Below are positions 42,165 through 48,548 of a stretch of DNA of 64,000 nucleotides, piece after piece. The stretch covers positions 1 through 64,000 of the forward strand of contig JAGFNW010000026.1 of assembly GCA_017592665.1 (NCBI GenBank), given 5' to 3'. A model generated the notes under the pieces. It did no database searches. It had not been told where the DNA came from and saw only the letters and a list, made by a program, of their open reading frames with translations. Each line of letters starts with the position of its first letter. Within the stretch, counting starts at the first letter, position 1. Position numbers and translations under genes: made by a program. Origin of the DNA: Streptosporangiaceae bacterium NEAU-GS5. Lineage in GTDB: Bacteria; Actinomycetota; Actinomycetes; Streptosporangiales; Streptosporangiaceae.

Positions 42165-43780
42165 GCGAGGTCATACGGGACTTCGTCCCCGTCCCGCCGG
42201 GCAGGCCGTCGAGCAACGGCCATGCTCCGCCCGCCCGTACGATGAGCGGCCTTCGCGCCCAGCGCGAGGCGCTCCGCGCCCGGATCGCCGCGGGGGACGG
42301 CGCCGCGGCCGACCGGCAGCGCGCGCTCGGCAAGCGGACGGCGCGTGAACGCCTCGCGCTGCTGCTGGACGAGGGCTCGTTCACCGAGATCGAGATGTAC
42401 CGGCGCCATCAGGCGCACGGGCTCAAGCTGGGGGAGAACCGGCCGCACACCGACGGCGTGGTGGCCGGGTCCGGCACCATCGACGGCCGCCGGGTCTTCG
42501 TTTACGCCCAGGACTTCACGGTCTTCGGCGGATCACTCGGCGCGGCGCACGCCGCCAAGATCCACAAGGTGATGGATCTGGCCCTGGCCACCGGCTCCCC
42601 GCTGATCGGGCTCAACGACAGCGGGGGCGCCCGGATCCAGGAGGGCGTGATGTCCCTCGACGGTTACGGCGGCATCTTCCGCCGCTGCGTACAGGCGTCC
42701 GGGGTCATCCCGCAGATCTGCGTCGTGCTCGGGCCGTGCGCCGGGGGAGCCGCCTACTCGGCCGCGCTCGCCGACTTCACGTTCATGGTGCGCGACACCG
42801 CGGCGATGTACTTGACCGGCCCCGACGTGGTCGAGGCGGTCACCGGCGAACGGGTCGGGCACACCGACCTCGGTGGCGCCGACGTGCACGGCGGCCGGTC
42901 CGGCGTGGCCGCCTTCGTGTACGACGACGAGGCCGACTGCCTGGCCGACGTGCGCCACCTGGTGTCGCTGCTCCCGGCCAACAACCTCGAGCCGCCACCA
43001 TCCGGACCGTCGTCCGGCGCGTGGGACGACCTTCGGCCGCGCCTTGCCGAGATCGTCCCCGTCGAGCCCAACCGGCCGTACGACATGCGCGACGTCATCG
43101 CCGAGATCGTCGACGACGACTACTTCGAGGTGCACGAGGGCTGGGCCGGGAACGTGGTGGTCGGCCTGGCGAGGATCGACGGCGAGGTCGTCGGCGTCGT
43201 CGGCAACCAGCCGATGGTGCTGGCCGGCGTGCTGGACATCCCGGCTTCCCAGAAGGCCGCCCGGTTTGTCCGGTTTTGTGATGCGTTCGGGATTCCACTC
43301 GTCACGCTGGTCGACGTGCCCGGCTTCCTGCCCGGCCGCGACCAGGAGTACGGCGGCATCATCCGGCACGGCGCCAAACTGCTCTACGCGTACTGCGAGG
43401 CCACGGTCCCGCGGGTCCAGGTGATCGTCCGCAAGGCGTACGGCGGGGCGTACATCGTGATGGACTCGCGGTCCATCGGCGCGGACGTGTCGCTGGCCTG
43501 GCCCACCAACGAGATCGCCGTGATGGGCGCGGAGGGCGCGGTCAACGTGCTGTTCCGGCGTGAGCTGAACGCCGCCGCCGACGCGGCCGCGCTCCGCGCC
43601 GAGCTGATCGCCGAATACTCCGACCAGCTCATCCACCCCCTGTACGCGGCCGAGCGCGGCCTTGTCGACGACGTCATCGACCCCATCGAAACCCGCGCCG
43701 AGGTCGCCCGCTGGCTCGCGGCGCTGCGGAACAAACGCGCCCCTGCCCCGCAGCGCAAACACGGCAACGTGCCCCTATGA
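42161..43780 (+). CDS. Acyl-CoA carboxylase beta subunit (carboxyltransferase, 539 aa)
   Basis: This carboxyltransferase subunit of acetyl-/propionyl-CoA carboxylase (PccB/AccD family) transfers CO2 from biotin to acyl-CoA to form malonyl- or methylmalonyl-CoA. The N-terminal ARERLALLLDEGSFTEI, the first oxyanion glycine motif NDSGGARIQEG and the second RKAYGGAYIVMDS are intact. The GTG at 42161 overlaps the upstream gene; MSGLRAQREALRARI at about residue 28 is an alternative start nearer the family norm. No biotin-carrying alpha subunit is in the window, so it must use one encoded elsewhere. It may supply malonyl-CoA for PksE or an unusual acyl unit. Confidence 0.93.
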   Translation: MSEVIRDFVPVPPGRPSSNGHAPPARTMSGLRAQREALRARIAAGDGAAADRQRALGKRTARERLALLLDEGSFTEIEMYRRHQAHGLKLGENRPHTDGVVAGSGTIDGRRVFVYAQDFTVFGGSLGAAHAAKIHKVMDLALATGSPLIGLNDSGGARIQEGVMSLDGYGGIFRRCVQASGVIPQICVVLGPCAGGAAYSAALADFTFMVRDTAAMYLTGPDVVEAVTGERVGHTDLGGADVHGGRSGVAAFVYDDEADCLADVRHLVSLLPANNLEPPPSGPSSGAWDDLRPRLAEIVPVEPNRPYDMRDVIAEIVDDDYFEVHEGWAGNVVVGLARIDGEVVGVVGNQPMVLAGVLDIPASQKAARFVRFCDAFGIPLVTLVDVPGFLPGRDQEYGGIIRHGAKLLYAYCEATVPRVQVIVRKAYGGAYIVMDSRSIGADVSLAWPTNEIAVMGAEGAVNVLFRRELNAAADAAALRAELIAEYSDQLIHPLYAAERGLVDDVIDPIETRAEVARWLAALRNKRAPAPQRKHGNVPL

Positions 43781-43790
43781 CCTCGGCTGG

Positions 43791-44159
43791 TCACGACCCG
43801 TGGACGGCGATCTCCAGGCGGGAGATCCGGCCTGCGGCGTCGAGGCGGAAACGGTAGTCGAGGTCGACCGGGCTGCCGGGGAAGTCGCCTTCGAGACGAC
43901 AGGTCACGACCGTCGACCCGTCGGCATGAGCCTGGTGGTCGATGGGTGTCGCGGTGTAGGTGAATTCGCTGGACGTGCGAGCCAGCCATCGTCTGATCTC
44001 GGATCGGCCGTGGTAATGGCGTCCGTCGTCGGTGACGTGCGCGTCGTCGGCGAAGCTCACGATCGCGGCGGCGTGGTCGTTGCCCCTGGTCAGGCTCATA
44101 TAGGCGCGCACGGCGTCGGGAGTGCCTGCGGGCTGGTCGTATGTCATGTCCGGCTCCAT
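43791..44159 (-). CDS. SnoaL/NTF2-like protein (122 aa)
   Basis: This is a single NTF2-like cone fold: PDAVRAYMSLTRGNDHAAAIVSFADDAHVTDDG pattern (split here into its known helix and strand), HYHGRSEIRRWLA and VTCRLEGDFPGSPVDLDYRF. Family members include polyketide cyclases, isomerases and many proteins of unknown role. It lies 9 bases after the SDR gene in the HxlR-controlled operon and converges with the carboxylase gene with 10 bases between. It is most likely outside the enediyne cluster, although a role cannot be excluded. Confidence 0.82.
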   Translation of the reverse strand: MEPDMTYDQPAGTPDAVRAYMSLTRGNDHAAAIVSFADDAHVTDDGRHYHGRSEIRRWLARTSSEFTYTATPIDHQAHADGSTVVTCRLEGDFPGSPVDLDYRFRLDAAGRISRLEIAVHGS

Positions 44160-44168
44160 CGGTGGATA

Positions 44169-45053
44169 TCAGACGGTGCGTACGGTGCCGCCGTCGACGA
44201 GGTAATCCGCGCCGATGACGGCGGAGGCGGCGTCGGAGACGAGGAAGGCGACCACTTCGGCGACTTCGCTGGGTTCGGCGAAGCGGCCGAGCGGGATGCC
44301 CCCGAGGGCGTCCATCAGGGAGTGGCGTGCGGCCTCGCGGTCGCCGTCGAACTGCGTGGCGAGCCGCTCGACGAGGTGATCGGCGGCCTGAGTGTGGATG
44401 CCGCCGGGAGAGACGGTGTTGACGCGTACGCCGTGCGGCGCCAGCTGGTTGGCAAGGCCGCGGCTGTAGGCGCGCAGGGCCGCCTTCGCGGCGGCGTATC
44501 CAAGCGTGCCGTTCCACAGCGGCATGCGCGCCTGAATGGACGCGACGTGCACGATCGCGCCGCGACCGGCGTCGAGCATCGAGGGCGCGATCGCCCGGTC
44601 CAGGCGTACGGCGGCCAGGAGATTGAGATCGAGCTCGCGCTGCCAGGTGGCGTCGTCGAGGACGGCGAAGCCGCCGCTGGGCGCGCTCGACCCACCCGCG
44701 ACGTGCACCAGGATGTCCGGCGCGCCGTCGGCCGTGACCGCCTCCGCGACGGCCGCGGCGGCGTCGGGGGAGGTGAGGTCGGCCGCGACGAACCTGTCGG
44801 CCGCGACCGGCCGACCGGCGTCGCTCGCCGGGCCAAGAGCGTCGCCCTCCGGGCCGAGAGCGTCGCCTTCCGGGCCGAGAGCGTCGCCTTCCGGGCCGGA
44901 GGTGCTGCCCGTCGCGCCGGACGTGCGTCCGATGGCGGTGACGTGCGCGCCGGCCGCCTTCAGGCGGGCGACGATGGCGGCGCCGGTTCCTCTCGTCCCA
45001 CCGGTGACCACGGCGCGGCGGCCCTTCAACGACAGCGTTTCCAAGCTGACCAT
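44169..45053 (-). CDS. SDR-family oxidoreductase with a repeat insertion (294 aa)
   Basis: This classical short-chain dehydrogenase/reductase has the Rossmann motif VVTGGTRGTGAAIVARL near residue 15, NAG-like HVAGGSS, and the catalytic Ser (VHVASIQAR) with Tyr-Lys (GYAAAKAAL). The C-terminal GADYLVDGGTV is typical. An insertion of about 30 residues follows the cofactor-specificity loop (AIGRTSGATG) and is made of three EGDALGP units encoded by a 21-bp repeat. The gene is divergent from the HxlR regulator across a 34-bp palindromic operator, which is the arrangement expected for aldehyde- or quinone-responsive control. Confidence 0.9.
   Translation of the reverse strand: MVSLETLSLKGRRAVVTGGTRGTGAAIVARLKAAGAHVTAIGRTSGATGSTSGPEGDALGPEGDALGPEGDALGPASDAGRPVAADRFVAADLTSPDAAAAVAEAVTADGAPDILVHVAGGSSAPSGGFAVLDDATWQRELDLNLLAAVRLDRAIAPSMLDAGRGAIVHVASIQARMPLWNGTLGYAAAKAALRAYSRGLANQLAPHGVRVNTVSPGGIHTQAADHLVERLATQFDGDREAARHSLMDALGGIPLGRFAEPSEVAEVVAFLVSDAASAVIGADYLVDGGTVRTV
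44830..44892. repeat. 21-bp tandem repeat (3 copies) inside the SDR gene
   Basis: The unit GGGCCGAGAGCGTCGCCTTC plus one C is repeated at 44830 (two changes), 44851 and 44872. In frame on the minus strand it encodes GPEGDAL units, expanding a surface loop of the dehydrogenase. Confidence 0.95.
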
Positions 45054-45065
45054 ATCAACCTACTT

Positions 45066-45099
45066 CTATGTTAGAAGTTACTACTTGATGCTAACATAG
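45066..45099. promoter_or_regulatory. Palindromic operator between SDR and HxlR genes
   Basis: The outer arms CTATGTTAG (45066-45074) and CTAACATAG (45091-45099) are exact reverse complements. An inner pair AAGT/ACTT (45075-45078, 45083-45086) lies between them. The 70-base divergent region holds nothing else, so this is the likely binding site of the HxlR-family regulator, controlling both itself and the SDR operon. Confidence 0.85.
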
Positions 45100-45123
45100 C
45101 AGTGACTGGAGCTGGGGAGTGAC

Positions 45124-45630
45124 ATGGTCAGCAAGATCCGGCTGGAAGACAGGGAGTGTCCGCTGTCCACGACGCTGGGCATCGTGGGCGAGTGGTGGAG
45201 CGTGCTGATCCTGCACGACTGCTTCGACGGCTATACGCGCTTCGACCAGTTCCAGGCCAACATCGGCCTGTCGTCGAGCATGCTGACCGCGCGGCTGAAG
45301 ACTCTGGTCGAGCGGGGCATCCTGGAGCGCCGCCCCTACCAGGAGCGTCCGGTCCGGTATGAGTACGTTCTCACCGAACTCGGCCGCTCACTGCGACCGG
45401 TGCTCATCGCGCTGGCGGCATGGCGCAATGCGCAGCTGGACCCGGAAGAACGGTCGATGATCCTCGTGGACGCGCACACCGGCCGGGAGATCGAACCCGT
45501 GCTTGTCGACGCCGGCACAGGCGAGCGTGTCGGCGGCGCCGAGCACGTGTTCACCGCGGGACCCGCCGCTGGACCTGTCATGCGGCAGCGATACGAAGGC
45601 GCGGCGACAGCGGACAACCGTCCGCTCTAG
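45124..45630 (+). CDS. HxlR-family winged-helix regulator (168 aa)
   Basis: The MarR/HxlR fold starts with the redox- or aldehyde-sensitive Cys region DRECPLSTTLGIVG and EWWSVLILHDCFDGYTRF, continues through the recognition helix (LSSSMLTARLKTLVERG) and the wing (RPYQERPVRYEYVLTELG). Cys14 is the conserved first cysteine of the HxlR/HypR/QorR group; a second Cys (HDC) is also present. The last about 60 residues (VDAHTGREIEPVLVD) are an extension seen in some members. GGGGAG precedes the ATG. It is divergent from the SDR operon across the palindrome. Confidence 0.9.
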   Translation: MVSKIRLEDRECPLSTTLGIVGEWWSVLILHDCFDGYTRFDQFQANIGLSSSMLTARLKTLVERGILERRPYQERPVRYEYVLTELGRSLRPVLIALAAWRNAQLDPEERSMILVDAHTGREIEPVLVDAGTGERVGGAEHVFTAGPAAGPVMRQRYEGAATADNRPL

Positions 45631-45633
45631 CGC

Positions 45634-45905
45634 CTACCCGGCACGGGCCAGGAGCGTGGAGAGGTCGACGAGCAGGATCGCCGGATCAGAGGCCGCCTCG
45701 GCGCGCAGATCCGCGTCGAACCCCTTTCCGCTGTAACAGGCCAGCACGGTTTTGCGAGATGTCGTAACCGTTGGCGGCCAGCAGGTCGAGGCCACGCCGC
45801 AGCTTGCCCATGACCGAAAGCGCGGAGCCGCAGATCAGCACTCTCGCGGCGTTGGCGCCTTGGTGAGTGCGGCCGTGCAGGTCGATCTGCAGGCTTGGCT
45901 ACCAA
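45634..45905 (-). pseudogene. Frameshifted remnant of an ATP-binding protein gene (DUF234-like C-terminus)
   Basis: No single frame covers this stretch, but two minus-strand frames read as pieces of one protein. The upstream piece gives ARVLICGSALSVMGKL, typical of the core of archaeal-type ATPases (AAA family with DUF234). The downstream piece, shifted by one base near 45755, gives TVLACYSGKGFDADL, then a PAILLVDLSTLLARAG end with a TAG stop, typical of their C-terminal nuclease-like domain. The expected middle (over 100 residues) is missing, so there is a deletion as well as a frameshift. It is a dead gene. Confidence 0.65.
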
Positions 45906-45976
45906 GAGCGACTCCATGGCCACCGAAAAACGTTCTTCATTGCGCGCGCCCCCGGGCGCGGCTCACTTGTATGACC

Positions 45977-47176
45977 TCAGGCGGCGCGGAAGACGCTCGG
46001 GGCGGTGAGGGGGAGCTCGCAGGATGCGTATTCGCCGGCCGCCCAGGTCGTCCGCGTGCCGGGCTGGGAGGCGAGCGCTCTGACCCGGCCTTGTTCGCAC
46101 TTGCGCGTCATGTCGTCCCGGAAGATCGTCCGGCCGTTGCCGTCCAGGTGCTGGACCGCGTAGTTGCCCGCCGTCCATGCCCCACCCGCGCCGTCGTCCG
46201 CGATCGCGGTGAGGCCGGTTCCCTCGCTCACCCCTTCACCGCCTATGGTGACGCGCCACCCGTGGCCGTTCCACCGGGCCAGCATCGTCCAGGCCAGGCT
46301 CTCCTCCTCGCCGGTGCTGCGGAAGACGCCGCCGACGGCCCACACCTGACCCGAGTCGCGTACGAGGACATTCCGGAAGAAGGAGTGGTCTCCCGCCTTC
46401 AGCCCGATGTCGGGGAGGGGGATTTCGGTCCACACGTGGCCGTTCCAGCGGGCCACCGCGGGCTGGAGGGTTCCCCGGCCCCGGCCCACGGCCCACACGT
46501 CGGTGGCGCTGCGCCCGTCGACGGCCTCGGCGAAAATCGGCACCTTGGTGTCGCTCCAGCGGCCGCCGGAATCCCGGCGCATCACCACGGGATCGGCCTG
46601 ACCGGCCCGAAGCCAGATCTCCGAGCCGATGGCACGGGCCTGGGTGATGCCGAGCCCGGTCCCGATGTCCTCGACTCTCCAGGATCGGCCGTCCCAGCGC
46701 GCGGCGTACGACCGCGACGTCTGCGGCGCGTAGTCCGGTGGGCCCGTGAAGACCCACACGTGATCGCGGCCGTCCACCGTGACGGCCTGGCCACCGCCCT
46801 GCACCGCGGGCAGCGGCACCTGCGTCCAGTCGCGTGTGGTGAATCGTCCCAGCCACGCTTTCCCGGCGAGGTCGCCGATCACCCACGCCGTGCCGTCCCG
46901 CTGGACCGCGAGGTCGTGGAACTCCGTCACGATGTCCAGGTCCTGCAGCATGTGCACCGGCTGCCACGGTCCCGCCCACGTCGGCGTCGGCACGGGCGTC
47001 GGGGCCTCCCTGCGGGTCTTCCCGAGCGTGTCGAGTGGCTCGCGTGCCGCCGACGGCCGTACCCACGTCTGGGATCGCCGGTGCGGCGTCCCTCCGGGGC
47101 CGGTACACGCCGCGGCGAGGAGCACGGCCAAGATCCAGGTGACCGGCGCTGCCACCGGTCGTCGCGCCAACGCCAT
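45977..47176 (-). CDS. Lipoprotein with beta-propeller-like repeats (399 aa)
   Basis: The N-terminus MALARRPVAAPVTW is followed by a hydrophobic stretch and a lipobox LLAAAC, so the protein is lipid-anchored outside the membrane. The mature part has several WNG/W-G repeats such as ARWDGRSWRVEDI, ARWNGHVWTEIPLP, ARWNGHGWRVTIGG and DVWAVG, indicating a six- or seven-bladed propeller. No catalytic motif is seen. The ATG at 47176 (internal to a longer frame) is chosen because the signal begins there. It is separate from the glycosyltransferase gene upstream (about 97 bases). The function is unknown. Confidence 0.75.
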   Translation of the reverse strand: MALARRPVAAPVTWILAVLLAAACTGPGGTPHRRSQTWVRPSAAREPLDTLGKTRREAPTPVPTPTWAGPWQPVHMLQDLDIVTEFHDLAVQRDGTAWVIGDLAGKAWLGRFTTRDWTQVPLPAVQGGGQAVTVDGRDHVWVFTGPPDYAPQTSRSYAARWDGRSWRVEDIGTGLGITQARAIGSEIWLRAGQADPVVMRRDSGGRWSDTKVPIFAEAVDGRSATDVWAVGRGRGTLQPAVARWNGHVWTEIPLPDIGLKAGDHSFFRNVLVRDSGQVWAVGGVFRSTGEEESLAWTMLARWNGHGWRVTIGGEGVSEGTGLTAIADDGAGGAWTAGNYAVQHLDGNGRTIFRDDMTRKCEQGRVRALASQPGTRTTWAAGEYASCELPLTAPSVFRAA

Positions 47177-47273
47177 GACGGCTCCTTGATCCGCTTGGGA
47201 CCGCCACACTAGCGCCCGGCACGAAGACGTGCCGAGGGCTGCGGGCGGCGATCAGGTCAGGGCCGGAGGCGGG

Positions 47274-48548
47274 TCAGGGGACGGCGATGGGGGGTGCGTC
47301 GGGGGTCAGCAGGCCGTCGAATACGGCGGTCCGGTCGAAGCGCAGGGCATAAGCGCGGGCGCGGCGTTCGCGGTCCAGCCGTTCGGTCGCGGGCATGTCG
47401 AGGACGGCCCGATCCACCGCCGCGGCGAGTCCGGCCACGTCGCCGGGCTCGACGATGATGGCCGTGTCCCCGACCGCTTCGAGGGTCCCGCCGGTCGCCG
47501 TCGTGATGATGGGGCCGCCGCCCGCGAGCATCTTCTCGGCCAGGGCGATGCCGAACGTCTCGACGAAGTCGGGCTCGGGCTTGGTGGGCAGGACGAACGC
47601 CGCGCAGCCCCGCATGAGCAGGGCTTTTTCATTGTCGTCGACATCGGTGAGAAAGACGACGCGGTCGTCGTCGGCGGCCTGCGCCTGCGCGTTCGGCAGC
47701 GCCGGCCCAGTGCCGGTGACGACGAGTTTCGCCTGCGACCGGCAGCGCATCCGCCCGTAGGCGCGCAGCAGATCGTGGATTCCCTTGGCCTTGGCCACCC
47801 GGGACAGGAAGAGGATGTATCCGTCGCGTTCCAGCCCCCGCCGCGCGAGCGCGGCATCCACCGCCGTGAGGTCCGGATCCAGGAAGGCGGCCGAGTCGAT
47901 CGGCGGGTAGCTGACGGTCACCCGGCGCCAGCACTGCTCGGCGAAGCCGGTGCCGCAGTGGGCGTCCACCTGCTCGGCCGAAGCGATGATCTCCTGCCGG
48001 GTGTACTCCGAGACCGCGACCATCTCGTCGTTGGCCAGGAAGGTGGTGAACAGCATGGCCGCGGCGCCGAACCGGCCCTCCCGCAGGCACGACCGGATCA
48101 CGTTGGTGACGTCGGAGCCGACCGCTTTCGCGATGGTGCGCACGTCCGGTGCGAAGCCTGCGCCGCGCGCCGCCGTGACCGCGTCCACGACCACCGCGGC
48201 GTGCGGGACCAGGTAGAGGGAGATGCAGGTGGTGGGCACGGGCTCGGCGAGCAGTTCGACCAGACGGCCGGTGAGGCCGGCCAGATGGCGCCCGTCCGGC
48301 ACACGGTAGTCGCCGACCGCTTCCGGCCGCTCCACCGTGATCCCCGGACTGTACGGCAGCAGCCGATCCAACGGCTTGAGCGGCAGCCCGGCCTTCTCCA
48401 GTGCCGATATCGGCCACGTCAGCAGCCGTACGTCATCGAAACCGCGGGTGAGCGCCACCTCGGCGAGGTTGCGTGCTTCACCGGAGTGGCCGCAGATGAC
48501 CGGGTCGGCCCTGACTACGATCACGAGACGCCGAAGGGGGTGGGTCAT
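47274..48548 (-). CDS. GT4-family glycosyltransferase (424 aa)
   Basis: This GT-B fold retaining glycosyltransferase has an N-terminal domain with VVRADPVICGHSGEARNLAEVA. The C-terminal donor domain has the GT4 signature ILFLSRVAKAKGIHDLL, LVVTGTGPALP and the E-x7-E motif EPDFVETFGIALAEKM. The product may be a cell-surface or secreted glycan. The ATG at 48548 overlaps the stop of the GH92 gene by 4 bases, so synthesis and trimming enzymes are coupled. The frame extends to 48602 but the overlap and homology favour this start. Confidence 0.88.
   Translation of the reverse strand: MTHPLRRLVIVVRADPVICGHSGEARNLAEVALTRGFDDVRLLTWPISALEKAGLPLKPLDRLLPYSPGITVERPEAVGDYRVPDGRHLAGLTGRLVELLAEPVPTTCISLYLVPHAAVVVDAVTAARGAGFAPDVRTIAKAVGSDVTNVIRSCLREGRFGAAAMLFTTFLANDEMVAVSEYTRQEIIASAEQVDAHCGTGFAEQCWRRVTVSYPPIDSAAFLDPDLTAVDAALARRGLERDGYILFLSRVAKAKGIHDLLRAYGRMRCRSQAKLVVTGTGPALPNAQAQAADDDRVVFLTDVDDNEKALLMRGCAAFVLPTKPEPDFVETFGIALAEKMLAGGGPIITTATGGTLEAVGDTAIIVEPGDVAGLAAAVDRAVLDMPATERLDRERRARAYALRFDRTAVFDGLLTPDAPPIAVP

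Noticed and set aside
43791-45630. SDR/NTF2/HxlR genes as part of the enediyne cluster
   Set aside because: They form a self-contained regulated unit running opposite to the GT2 operon, and no link to enediyne chemistry is visible; this is a judgement and not certain.
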